From Leptodontidium sp. MPI-SDFR-AT-0119 (Eukaryota > Ascomycota > Leotiomycetes > Helotiales > Leptodontidiaceae), in NCBI GenBank assembly GCA_020726505.1, contig JAHLEZ010000011.1, forward strand, positions 2,418,001-2,482,000: 64,000 nt of DNA, written 5' to 3'. The position numbers were made by a program, and so were the translations under genes. Under the pieces are notes generated by a model. The model was not told the DNA's origin, searched no databases, and was given only the letters and a program-made list of their open reading frames with translations. Numbering within the stretch: position 1 is the stretch's first letter; each line of letters opens with the position of its first letter. Positions 42,227 to 52,920 of the stretch are shown here, one piece after another.

Positions 42227-43659
42227 TGAGATTGTTGCCAGATTGATTATGGAAATTACAGCGAATCATCACGATTGGCTTGCAGGATTTGCTTTTCATC
42301 CTAGTTGGGCAAGGAACCAGACAACGCTCTCAGCTCTCAGAAGCGTCCACGGAACACTCTTTGGTATCAGCGGGACGGGAGGAAAGCTATGGCCATGGTT
42401 TATGACTCCGCCAAGGAGTGCGTTTTGACAAGATCCCGCACTCTGGAGTGATCCCACCAGCAGAAGGACGAATAGTACTATGGTTGGGTTTGGTGTCTTT
42501 CATTGGAATTGCTGAAGAGGCTCATGCCTAGTGCTCCTGTACAGTGGCAGGTTGATAACCAGGCAGGTTTTTTTATTATTTTATTTAATTTTTTTTTTTG
42601 GACATGAGAGGACCGCTCGCTATTTCTGCAACACGCTACATATTCATATTTAACACCCATTTTTTTCAGCTCCTGCTTTCAGCTACTACTTTCACGCCTC
42701 TTGCCTTTCGGACACGCAACATCTCTAGGGTTAGTCGCCCTGCCATTTCTCAGAGGAGTGGAGTCCCACATATTTGCTGTTAGTGCTACTCTAGTTTTGT
42801 GGAGTATTGGGCGTTTCCCTCCACAGCATCTTGGAGATTGGCGCCAACGGAACCCTGTCCGTTGGGTCGAGGTCCTAGCTCCAATTTAGCATACTAAAGA
42901 TCTCGATATACTCGAACGTACAATTTCATGGCTTTGTGTTGGTGTGCAAAGACCCCATCCTGTCACATGTAATGATTCGAAACAACCCATATGGCGTTCG
43001 CGAGTAAGTGACCGGCCATTTATTGGTCCGTCGCATCGTTGGAATTAATCATGCACCTAGCTACCGAGTGTTGACTAGCGAACGAGATCAGAGTTGAAAA
43101 ACTTGGACATTCCAATTTGTCGATTACTGAGAGGTCCGTGTGGGTTGTATATCACGCACTCGTACGTTGCTGTTGCAAGCAAGAGACTTCAAGATTTCTA
43201 GGATCGGATCTTCGATGATTTTCAAGCTTATTTTGCAGAGTGTGAACCTGGAACCAATGATGGATCCCCACTCTCAATGCTGCCGTTGCTCTCTTGGACA
43301 TCTGGAGCTGGATATCATGTGCGCTTGACTCGAAGTCTTACCCCAGAACAATCAATCGGATTAGGAGTTTGTGTGGCAGCTCGGATGCGATGGAAACCAG
43401 CACCGATGCGAAACTTAGACAACGCGGCTTGAGCTGACTAATTTAGTTTGCGGTCCATGCTAGAGGTTGGGAGTCTATTTGGGGTCAGATGCTCTTGCTA
43501 TTGGCTCTTTACTCCCGTTGTTTGAAGATTTGTAGAGTTCCGAACATCAACGACCCGAGAACTTGTATCCGCGTGCTCGATTATATTGGGAGGAGACGAC
43601 ACCAGGCTTGTACAAACATCGGACTTATACATTGTTACATTTCCAATGTTTCACGCACA
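42227..43659. other. Intergenic, 1.4 kb
   Basis: Between the second F-box-like gene and the CFEM receptor gene. Holds a T-rich/ATTTTATT low-complexity patch at about 42566-42599. No supported gene on either strand. Confidence 0.55.
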
Positions 43660-45323
43660 ATGCGAAATTCGATTCTTCTGGGTGTATCTCTGCTCACTTT
43701 CAGGGTCCTGGCCGTGGTCATCGGAGCGGAGCTTGTAGCACGCCTTCCCAAATGTTCAGTAGGTCTGATTTCCAAATGGACGAGAATCCCCTTTTGGTTA
43801 AACATCACAGGTCGACTGTTTTAACACAGCCTTGTCTTCCAATCCGGATCTAATAAAGTCCCCTTCGATCGCCTGCCCAAATGTGACTATCCAGGCACCT
43901 CTCTCGGAATGCCTCCAACGAGCCTGTGGGTTCGAAGAACAGAAGAAATTCTCTTTAGCTACTGAGGAGGTATGCAGAGGTCAACCAGTGCCATCCAGAG
44001 GTCTAGGGGCAATGGTCGAGGCTGTCGTCCTGGGTCCTATCACTCTCTCTTGCGTCGCGGCTCGGATATACTCGAAACGCAAGTTCTCGACTGCATTTGG
44101 CTTGGATGACCATTTCATCCTTGCTGCGACTTCCTTCTATTCGGGAACTATACCGCTATATATCGTCAGTGAGTGAAAGAAACCATCACATGGGAATGCG
44201 GATGCTGAGCAGTTACAGACACTATCCTTGGATTCGGAAAGCATTTTTGGACTATCGATCCTTTGAAAATCCGTGTTTTGTTGGTTGTAAGTTAGAGCTG
44301 ATGAGACCCGCACCTGTTGCTGATTCGAATAGATCTTTTATATCGGGGAGCTGTCATACCTGACCACTATGCCACTGATCAAACTCTCCATCCTATTCTT
44401 CTATGTAAGTCAACTTCTTATCTTCGGTAAAGCACCCGCTGAACGGATCAAGCTCAGAATTTTCCAAAGACGTGGATTTCGTATTTCAGTTTGGGTTATG
44501 ATAGCTTTTGTCGCACTTGCAGGTATTGCCTTTGTTGTTACCGGAACAGTACAGTGTATACCAATCAGTATGCCTATCGTCGATCCATTATTTTTCATAC
44601 TGACCGATACAGGCCGCTCCTTCGATCGAAGCATCTCAGGTAAATGCATCGATCTGAATGCTTTAGCCTACGCCAACGCAGGAATCGGTATCCTGCAAGA
44701 CTTCATCATTCTCATCCTTCCATTTCCAGAGGTTGTTTACCTTAATATGAGGACTCGGAAGAAAGTCCTCCTCCTGCTGATGTTTAGTCTGGGAACCTTG
44801 GCGGTGTTGACAAGTATCCTTCGATTGCCCTACCTGCATGACTTTGCAACTTCGACTGATCAAACTTGTAAGTGCAGTCAGCCTTGTTAGCCAGAAGAGG
44901 CGAGAAGCTAAACAATATACAGGGGACAACCAAACAGGCTCGCTCTGGTCTTTAGCCGAGCAGTCTGTGGCCATGATATGTGCCTGCATGCCCTCAATTC
45001 GCATCCTCCTAGCAAGTTACTTCCCCAAAATATTCAACATAGACGACCGAAGCCGGCGCGAGAACGACGACGCGAGAAGGGAAACACGGAAACCTCCGTC
45101 CCTCTTCCACCTCACGAGTATCTTCTCGAGTCAAGGCACCACGATTGCGGCAGGCACTCAGACTGAGACATCGGATACCGAATGGGGGTTTTCGATGGAT
45201 GGCACGCCCGGAATTCCTCTGATTGAGAGTAACTTTGGTAGCCCTTTCAAATGCAGTTTCGATTACTCGCCGTTGAGAAGGGATTCGGTTTTGTCTCATG
45301 ATAATGAGCCAGGTTGGATATGA
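43660..45323 (+). CDS. CFEM-domain Pth11-type seven-helix membrane receptor
   Basis: Seven exons: 43660-43758, 43811-44168, 44219-44286, 44333-44404, 44453-44567, 44613-44867 and 44923-45323; 455 residues. A signal peptide (MRNSILLGVSLLTFRVLAVV) precedes a cysteine-rich CFEM-like head: LPKCSVDCFNTALSS, IACPNVTIQAPLSECLQRAC, then EEVC. Two of the usual eight cysteines appear to be missing. The seven-helix core shows FGLDDHFILAA, NTILGFGKHFW, MPLIKLSILFFYLRIF, QCIPISRSFDRSISGKCID and LWSLAEQSVAMICACMPSIR, all standard for the fungal rhodopsin-like/Pth11 group. The cytoplasmic tail is about 100 residues and polar. Pth11-type receptors sense surfaces and host or plant cues in several fungi. Every splice join restores a family motif. 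Confidence 0.9.
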
Positions 45324-45650
45324 GGAAAACCCGCTACCTTGGACGGAGTAGTCGATGAAGCCACTTACGTCCTATTCAACAACGCCGGATATTATGCAAC
45401 GAACGAAAGCTTGACTGAGTGTGTTGGATCTTGCAAGCAACTGTGCAAGGTTTATATTGTGGAAGGCGGTCGTTGATGAGCTCTCGGAGGACCATTTGGA
45501 GCGTCAAGTACGATGCCTTCCTCCTGGACTCGTTCATCACAGCCCGCAAGAGATGTGTTTGGTTTACTTCAAAGAGGACGTTGGGGAGTCCTGAAGAAGC
45601 AAAGATCTCCACAAAGTCACTTAGAGAAGCCCTATCCTCGAAGACTTAAC
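45322..45650 (+). pseudogene. Possible relic of a short-chain dehydrogenase
   Basis: In one frame from 45322 the sequence reads GKPATLDGVVDEATYVLFNN and continues AGYYATNESLTE. The VLFNNAG core matches the NNAG motif of short-chain dehydrogenases and its surroundings. No cofactor glycine motif precedes it, because the receptor gene's stop is immediately upstream, and no YxxxK follows; the frame stops within about 60 codons. Other frames in 45419-45649 stay open but have no family signature. I read this as a small remnant, possibly left by rearrangement next to the receptor gene. The match is short and may be coincidence. Confidence 0.35.
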
Positions 45651-46970
45651 CTCCTCAACACCCCATTATCTACGGCATAATGTACCTTTCGTCCCGGGCT
45701 TGTAAGAGCAGCTACTTCAGGAATACAATCCCTCTTCTGGCACGTCAGGGATTGCTATTGGTGCAGCCCGAAGTCGCCGCCTACGACATCCTCTCTCTCT
45801 CTAGTGCATAAGTGCTATCTTGGCCGAACAGGAGCAGTTGTTGTTTATGTTCGTCAATGTCAATCTTCGGCTAATCCATACCCTGTCTTGAGCCGTCATT
45901 TTAATATCATGAGACCGAACATCTCTTCGGGGTCTTTTTGAAGGCACTAGGTAATATTGGACGTGAGAATTAAGGTTAAAAGTAATCCAAAATAACGAGT
46001 CCTGTCTTCGGGAAGCCGATGGGGAGAGGAACACTTTGACTTATTTGGTCTGTGCGGAAAATGAAGTCGCTGTGTCTAAGGTTGGAGAGGACTGAGTCTT
46101 TTTGATAGTAATCAGAGCTCGAGTGGTGGTCTCTACGAAGCTGAGATTTGAGAGTAGGAAGCTAGAGGCCGAGAGGAGGGAGGATGCGAATCTAGCTGGG
46201 ACGCGAATTGAGAGAAGAAGGGGGGGGGGGGGGGGGGGGGTTGAAAGCCGTTCGCACTGTGTATTGAAGGCCAAACTTGTAGATGATTACTCTTCCAGGG
46301 GGAAAGCTCATGATTATGCTCACAATTTTTTGTTAATTCTTAGACGTTCGATTCCCGACTCACGAGACATTCGGATGGAAGAACATCGTCTTGGCAATCC
46401 TAACTTCTCCCCTCTTCGCGAATCCAGGTCTACAGCTAGCGGTCTCTTCTTGTATGAAAGTATCGTGTTATCCTGAAGACGAATGTACCTGTTGAAAAAT
46501 AGGATCAAGGAGTTGAAGTGGTTTCTAGCTTTAATTTTCTATCCGATATGTGGAGGCATCGGGTTCTCCAGCTGCGAGAGTTTTGGGCGTCGTGCAAGCA
46601 AGACCAAAATGCCTTTTAGTTTCAGAAGGTCGAAGGAGATGAAGATAGATTTGATAAAAAAGAGACAGGTTTTTGTTTGTGATCGAAAATCCCATTGTAT
46701 AGGCTTTTGATGTGGGAGGTGATAGTGCTTGTTGTCTCTTCACCAGGCGGACGAGGCTGAGGATTTCCTGCGAGGCGGCCATCTCCGAATTGCGGTGTTG
46801 GTGGGGGTGGACATCGAGATTCGAGACCTGAGATAAATCTTTTCGATTCTTCTTCTATAAAACCACAACAAAGTTTGCGGAAACTTTCACTGCCAATTGA
46901 TCTACCGATTAACGTCTCCTGAAAGCACAACTTTTCCTTTACTGTACCGATATCCTCAAGCAGAAGATAG
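45651..46970. other. Intergenic, 1.3 kb, with G21 run
   Basis: Upstream region of the hydroxyisourate hydrolase gene. Apart from the G run at 46220-46240 I see no supported gene. Frames at 46102-46476 and 46622-46978 have no family features. Confidence 0.55.
46220..46240 (+). repeat. Homopolymer run of 21 guanines
   Basis: Uninterrupted G run in intergenic DNA. It is the same length as the C run in the deubiquitinase intron. Confidence 0.9.
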
Positions 46971-47601
46971 ATGAGCATTCCCCATCATCGCCTCGAAGCT
47001 CTCTCTTCCCATCTCCAACCTCAATCCCCAACAGCATCCACAATGAGCAACGCGACCAGACCCCCAATAACCTGCCACGTCCTCGACACCACAACCGGTC
47101 GTCCAGCTGCGAACCTAGAAGTCAAGCTGTCGTGCTGCGACTTCTCCGATATCGTCTTCGAAGGCACGACGAATACCGATGGGCGGATTGCTTCGTGGGC
47201 GAATAAACAAGGCTCTGGGGGAGCGGAGGGCTCGTATGTCGTTTCGAAAGGCGGCGTGATACCTTCGATATCTGCGATTATCACTGAGCAGGCCGCGCAG
47301 GGAGGGAATGCGGCGAGTGAGTTTCATAAGTCATGGTGCTTGGAGTTTGAGGAAAACTGATGTTTGCAGGGCCAATTGGATCAAGTCTTTGGAAGCTACA
47401 GTTCAATACTGGTGCCCATTACGGAATTGAGAATACTTTCTTTCCTGTATGTGCCCCTCCCTCCAAGTCAGTTTGCTGCTGTAATCATGGGACTGACTTC
47501 TCTAGATCGTTGAATTGTCGTTCCTGGTAGTTCAAGGCGAACACTTCCACGTACCACTCCTCCTGGGCCCATACAGCTTCACAACGTACAGAGGCAGCTA
47601 G
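46971..47601 (+). CDS. 5-hydroxyisourate hydrolase with N-terminal PTS2 (peroxisomal)
   Basis: Exons 46971-47316, 47370-47446 and 47506-47601; 172 residues. It hydrolyses 5-hydroxyisourate to OHCU after urate oxidase in purine breakdown. The transthyretin-like fold is clear: ITCHVLDTTTGRPAANLEV, then FPIVELSFLV, HFHVPLLLGPYSFTTYRGS; the YRGS end is the enzyme's signature. The catalytic His and Arg of CHVLDTTTGRPA are present. I chose the upstream ATG (46971) over the internal one at 47043 because the extra residues contain RLEALSSHL, a perfect R-L-x5-H-L peroxisomal targeting signal type 2. Starting at 47043 would lose it, so a cytosolic isoform from leaky scanning is possible. Confidence 0.95.
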
Positions 47602-47809
47602 AGGGACAAATCGACAGGTTGACGAATCATACACGGAAACTTAAGGCGTTGGGACTTGATGGTGGGTTGACTTCTGTATTTCAAAAGGGGGCAAGATACC
47701 ATATTCAATTTGATGCTTTTGTCAAGCCCCATTCTCGATAGTTGTCCGCACGCCCTACCAAACTCCATTCCCAAGTATTATTATGTACGCCCTTTCCTTT
47801 CCGTCCAAG

Positions 47810-48438
47810 TTATGAGAAGCCTAGTTTTGCAAACAACCCTCTCTTCCTCTCCCCATCGCTGTACCTCCTCCCGTCTTTGTCAAAGCTCCCATTAAGTGAT
47901 GATCCGTCCGACGAGCCCTTCCCAGAATCCTCACCCTGCAGTTCCTTCATGCTTTTTTCTTCCCTACTGCCATCCGCGTATTGTATGTTATCGTACAGAC
48001 CGGATTTCTCGAGGTCTTTGGGGTGGAAACTGCTGTTCTTTTGGTGGGAGGAGTGTCTACTGAGAAAGGATCGTCGAGAATGTGTGCGTGTCATGTCGAT
48101 GTCTGGGGCTTCTATCGTGGCATTTGGAGATGTGTCTGCTTCTGGATGTGGGAGGGTTGTGTTTCTATCTGCTGGATATCAGTACCGTGTCTGGGCCTTG
48201 GTGGTCTCGATAGTTTTGACTGACCTTCAGAAAGTGGTTCAGGAAATCCAGTATCTTTCCCCAGAGAGTTCCTCTCCTGCGCAGGTGGATCTTGGATGTG
48301 GTTGTTCATGACTGGATGGAATGAATGTGCTCTCTTCAAGTGGCTACGGTAGTTCGAGGGGGGTAGTTGTAGGTCTTCGGAACTGTATTCGAAGTCGACT
48401 GATCTCATAGTCAGCGATCTCTGTAGTAAGCCGTACAT
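47810..48438 (-). CDS. Unknown small Ser/Arg-rich protein
   Basis: Two exons: 48438-48225 and 48135-47810, joined by an 89-bp intron (GTCAGT..CAG) that leads from PEPLSE to DTSPNATIEAPDIDMTRTHS; about 179 residues. I do not recognise the family. The sequence is polar, rich in Ser, Arg, His and Gly, without membrane segments, and ends with a compact basic-hydrophobic tail, ERKRGLFAKLGFS. A TATAAATA-like box lies 73-82 bases before this ATG, which argues against the longer start at 48507. MRSVDF (48408) is another possible start. The intron and promoter signals support a real gene, but no function can be given. Confidence 0.6.
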
Positions 48439-49773
48439 GGTGTTCGTAAGAAGGAGAGTTTCTTGGAAACGAGGCGAAATTGGAACCCCCCATCTCAACG
48501 CCAGCACGAAATATTTATACTGAACACCAGAAAACGGTTGTTCTAGACTCAGCGCGCCTACTGGGCGTCAAACTGACTGTCTTGACACCAGTTCTGTCAC
48601 TTGGTTGCGTGGATATCAACCTTGCAGCGCTTAGTGACACAAGGAAGCGCCTGTGATTGTCCATACAGACGGAGGATTGATTCCAAAAGAAGAAGTGCGA
48701 CTTACAAGTATAGAAATTTGGAAGAGAAGTAGTGAGGCGATGAGGTGGTGAGAGGTTTATACGTCTGCAGAAGTCCAGGGACTGGTCAGTACATATACTT
48801 CTAATTCTCTCCTCCTTCCCTCTCCCTCGCCCTCCCCAAAGAGGCAGGGCAAGCACGGACACCCCAGCTCGCAGCCTTAGTCGAATCCTTGGGCGCATCT
48901 GCAACCTTGAATGGCCAAGCCCGCAGCCTTGTTGGGATCCACCACCAACTGGATCCCTTCCGTCCAATGGCAGAACAGTGGTAATCCAGGGTCCCCCGGG
49001 GACATGACGTACCGCGTATAACAAGCCACAAGCCACAGCCTGGAGGGAGAAGTCTGTGTGGAGGAGGCGAATGTGGAAAGGTGTGTAGGAGGGTTGATCA
49101 GTTGGGATGATTTCAAGATTCGAGAGAGTAGATCTTGGAAATGCCGTACTACTTCAATTACTCCAGAAATAGACAGGTAATTGTGTGTACTAAACAAGTA
49201 CGAAATCAAATACCATGCCAAATGACTCGAGTCGAGGTGCTACAAGCGCTTCGCTTCACTTAGTTTTGCGTGGTTTCTTACCAGAGTTTCGTAGAGTCCA
49301 CCTGCAGCTACTTCGTAATACGAAACAGAGCATGGCCCAGCCTGGATACAGTTAGTTCTAGGCCCAACTTACTCAACTCCCCTCACCTCCCCTCAGCTGG
49401 ACAACGATGTCTGACTGGAACTCGGCAAGGCCAAATAGACACGCTAACCCCCTTCGAGAGCTACAACACCACAGCAGCATCTAAACACGGAGCACTTGTC
49501 AATTTCGCTTGCCCTAGATAGGGCACAGGGTTCCACTTCTGTAATCTGCGCCTACTCTTGGTCCTGATTTTGCACGAATAACTCCCGAGGACAAGGCTGA
49601 GATCCGTGCCGTTCGGCCCGTCGGCATGGTTATTCACTGGGCACACTTCGGCTCTCCCGAACCAGATCAAATAGGCTCGAAGGGAGACAGCAATGCCTTG
49701 GCTCACTGGCTCGCTCGTAGAAATGTGGCCGTCGTGACTGAGAGACAGCACCACTGGTGACTACGGTATTTGC
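48439..49773. other. Intergenic, 1.3 kb
   Basis: Upstream of the small Ser/Arg-rich gene and 3' of the zinc-finger gene. Minus-strand frames at 48515-49221 contain a patch with several cysteines (GCRCAQGFD) but no splice pattern or family match I can defend. Confidence 0.5.
48511..48520 (-). promoter_or_regulatory. TATA box candidate for the small Ser/Arg-rich gene
   Basis: Reads GTATAAATAT on the minus strand, about 73-82 bases before the ATG at 48438. Confidence 0.5.
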
Positions 49774-50912
49774 TCAATCCAATTCCATTTCGTCTATGTA
49801 ATCGTACCCAAGATGATTCTGGTCATGATCCTGATCCCGACCAACATCTACATCAACTGTCACTTCTTGCAGAGACATGGCATTCGGTGTCCAATCCATA
49901 TCGTCCACGGGCCGTTCACTAATCTCTTGGAGAGCTGCTTCTAGCCTGGTCCTTGCCCCCTGAGCATCCACCATGCTTGCAGTGTCCCATTTCTTCAACT
50001 CCAGCCACAAACGGTGAAACTTGTCCTGTCTTGTACCGTCTGAGAACATCGACATCAGATCCTGCGCTTGCAATGCCATCCTCCGGATCTCGTCGTTATC
50101 ACACAAGTGTCTATGTACTGCCGAGTTCCTGATTCGCACAGCATCTCCCAAAGCTCCTTCAAGTGTATAATTCGACAATGGTCTGATAGCATTTGGAGGG
50201 AGGGCCGTTGGTAGGAAGGCTTTCCAGGTTGACAACTCTACAGCTTCAGCACAGTCCCATCCCTTCGCATGTAGGATATCCGGTATCCATCTCCCAGCAA
50301 ACTCAAAGCAGCTCTCCTCAAGCATTCGCTGGATCATGACAAGGATGTAGTGCTGGACTTGGTAAGGGAGGCCAAGGTCTACCGCTTTCGGGGTAGGAGT
50401 CTGAGGTCGACTTGGGGTTTGGAGAGGCTGTTGGACTGTCTGTTACTTGTTAGCATGTACTCAGGGCTCAGCACTTGGAGACTTACTCTTGTCCATACTT
50501 TCTCGGCGGGCTGCGCGACATCCGTCCTGTTGACATTCCGTGGGGCCCATCTACTGACTGCAAGCCCATTGGTACATGGAAGGGGCGCTGTATTGGCAGA
50601 TTTCGGTTTTCCTTCTCCTTGGGGTATGGATCCATTCTGGTACTTGCTTGTCTGCAGACTTGGTGCTATCTTTTGCTGGAAGGTCTTGGTCTGCGCATCC
50701 CTTAATCCCGCGGAGCATCGGAAGCAGCTGGTGCGCCATTGAAAGTTCGAGAAGCTACACGTTGTGCAGTTCCAATCCCCGGGCCGCTCATTCGAATAGG
50801 CTGTGCTACCACTCGAATTCGCCCATCTGCTTTTCTGAAGCCCATTGTCGCCCATGGTCATGTTGACGCGTCGTGAAGTGGCTGATGTTGCTGCTTGTCT
50901 CTGGGCAGACAA
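49774..50912 (-). CDS. RanBP2-type zinc-finger protein
   Basis: Exons 50912-50487 and 50439-49774, with a 47-bp intron that joins EKVWTR to TVQQPLQTPSRPQ; 363 residues. A RanBP2-type zinc finger is visible near residue 45: RPGDWNCTTCSFSNFQWRTS then CFRC, with the diagnostic W-x-C-x2-C..N..C-x2-C spacing. The C-terminal half is a helical domain of unknown role (YQVQHYILVMIQRMLEESC, GDAVRIRNSAVHRHLCDNDE) that I have seen only in fungal proteins of this kind. RanBP2 fingers bind RNA, ubiquitin or Ran, and DWNC..N points most to RNA or ubiquitin binding. Starts at Met18 or Met20 are alternatives. Confidence 0.85.
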
Positions 50913-51620
50913 ACGCAGTTGTAAACTATATTGGGCATTGCGTATGTTGAATTTGCGAGGTTGGCTAAAGATAGAGATTCATTGTTGAACTTTGTGGTGA
51001 ATAGCAAGCTAGCGCCAAAGGGATGTTTGATGTTTTGGATTGTTGGTGTTGGCGTTGCAAGAGTGACTTGGAAAAATAGTTCGGCGCTTCCATTGCCAAG
51101 GCTCGCTTCTACCCCGCCCCCTTTTCCCTCGCCTCGACAACCATTCCTCTGTCCCTCTTCCTCTTTGATGTGCTGCATTCTAACAGTCAAATCGCGAGTG
51201 CCTCCAACAGGTGCTGTTTAGCTCCCTATTTTGTCTGTGGCATTGTCACAAAACTCGAAATGTATCTCAGACACCGGCAAAGCTCTAAAACACCACTCAT
51301 GCAAGATACGTCGCAGCTTAGCGATCAATCTCGCTACGGGATATCGTTACCAAAACAAAAATTCAGCCTGACCTCCCAACTTGTCCCAATGATTCACCTG
51401 ATACCATGTCATCTTGTCACTACCAAAGTTGAGATGAACTTCAGATCAATGCATTCATTATGCCGTCCGGTAGTCCTGCTGGATATGCTTGAAGATTAAG
51501 TTCAAAGTCTTGAGTCCAGATCTTTCCTCAGTTTGTTCTTTCGAATCTTCACATCTCTCATTTGCCTAGTTTGCATTCTTGTTCTTTCTTTCTTGTATCG
51601 CTGCAATAATATAATTCAAA
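50913..51620. other. Divergent promoter region, 0.7 kb
   Basis: Between the zinc-finger gene (minus) and the GH10 xylanase (plus). It contains a GGCTAAA at 50963-50969 and a GCGGGG (minus strand) at 51113-51118, matches to XlnR/Xyr1 and CreA consensus sites respectively. Confidence 0.55.
50963..50969 (+). promoter_or_regulatory. Candidate XlnR/Xyr1 binding site upstream of the xylanase gene
   Basis: GGCTAAA matches the published XlnR consensus exactly, 652-658 bases before the xylanase ATG. A single 7-mer can occur by chance. Confidence 0.35.
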
Positions 51621-52920
51621 ATGAAGCTCCAAATTCTTCTGGTTAAGAGTTGCTTTCTACTTCCCTTCAGTACAGCACAGCTTCACGATGCCGCAAAATC
51701 AGCAGTATGGCATCCCGCGCTTTTGACTCTCGTCCACTGACATATCCAGGGTCTGCAATACTATGGCACAGAAACAGAGAGCGTATCTTTCGCAGACCAA
51801 GCCTACCAAGCGGTTCTCAAGAACACCTCCGAATTTGGCCAGATCACGCCAGGTAACTCTATGAAATGGGACTCGATTGAGCCTCAGCCAGGAAAGTTCT
51901 CCTTCACAGGTGGAGATGCAATCGCCGCTCTCGCAAAAGTCAATAACCAACTCCTCCGCTGCCATACCTTAGTCTGGCATCAACAACTCCCCCTCTGGGT
52001 CACGAACGGGACATGGACGGCGGAAAGCCTGACCTCCGCACTTCAGAACCATATCACGAACGAGGTTAATCATTACAAGGGCCAGTGTTTTGCTTGGGAT
52101 GTCGTCAATGAGGCTCTGAATGACAATGGTACTTTCCGGAATAGTGTGTTCTTCAGAGTCATCGGCCAGGATTACATCAAGATCGCCTTCGAGGCAGCGG
52201 CAGCTGCAGATCCAGACGTCAAATTGTATTACAATGATTTCGGAACGGAGTTCCCAGGTGCGAAGAGCAATGCTGCCCAGGCTATTGTCAAGTCTTTAAA
52301 GGCTGCGGGAGTGAAAATCGATGGTGTTGGGTTTCAGGCTCATTTCATCGTTGGGGGAACACCTTCGAAGGCCACCCAGATCGCCAACATGGGAGCCTTC
52401 ACCGCGTTGGGGGTGGAAGTTGCAATAACGGAGCTGGATATCAGGATGACTCTGCCTTCCACAGATGCACTCGTTACACAGCAGACGAAAGACTATCAGT
52501 CGACATCTGCTGCTTGTGTAGCTACGAAAGGATGTGTCGGGATCACAGTGTGGGATTTCGATGACAAGGTATATCCATCCCCTTCAACCTTTGGACAGAT
52601 GCTAATAAGTTCAGTATTCCTGGATTCCATCTACATTTCCTGGTACTGGAGATGGTACAATGTTCGACGGGAGCGTGACTCGGAAAGAAGCATACTTCGG
52701 TGCCCTCTCAGGACTCGTCGAATCATCTGGCAACTCGACGAACTCGACGGGCGAAACATTTGTTGAATCTACGCCGACATCATACACACCTTCAACAGGG
52801 ACAAATACGACGGTGGCGCCTCCAACACTGAGAGTTCCCACTTCGCCTGCATCTTCGTTGAATCTTCCGAGGCTGATTCCTGTGCTTTTCCTTTCTTTAG
52901 TCTTTGCTACATTGCTTTGA
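51621..52920 (+). CDS. GH10 endo-1,4-beta-xylanase with GPI-type C-terminus
   Basis: Three exons: 51621-51704, 51750-52568 and 52615-52920; 402 residues. A short signal peptide ([20 protein letters not shown]) is followed by the GH10 barrel. Blocks [19 protein letters not shown] and [14 protein letters not shown] are typical. The acid/base is Glu149 in [11 protein letters not shown], and the nucleophile is Glu256 in [29 protein letters not shown] is restored across the last intron. Instead of a cellulose-binding module, the C-terminus has a Ser/Thr/Asn stalk ([21 protein letters not shown]) and a hydrophobic end ([15 protein letters not shown]), the layout of a GPI-anchored protein. The enzyme may stay on the hyphal surface. 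It is convergent with the MetE-like gene. Confidence 0.93.

Noticed and set aside
42138..42428. Frame continuing past the second F-box-like gene
   Set aside because: Starts inside that gene in another frame and shows no domain; likely chance.
46340..46362. GTTCGATTCC string resembling a tRNA B box
   Set aside because: The flanking bases do not pair into a T-stem, and no A box or acceptor stem lies at the right distance.
48515..49221. Overlapping minus-strand frames with a cysteine patch
   Set aside because: No consistent splice model, no domain, and the downstream gene has its own TATA-like box; kept only as intergenic.
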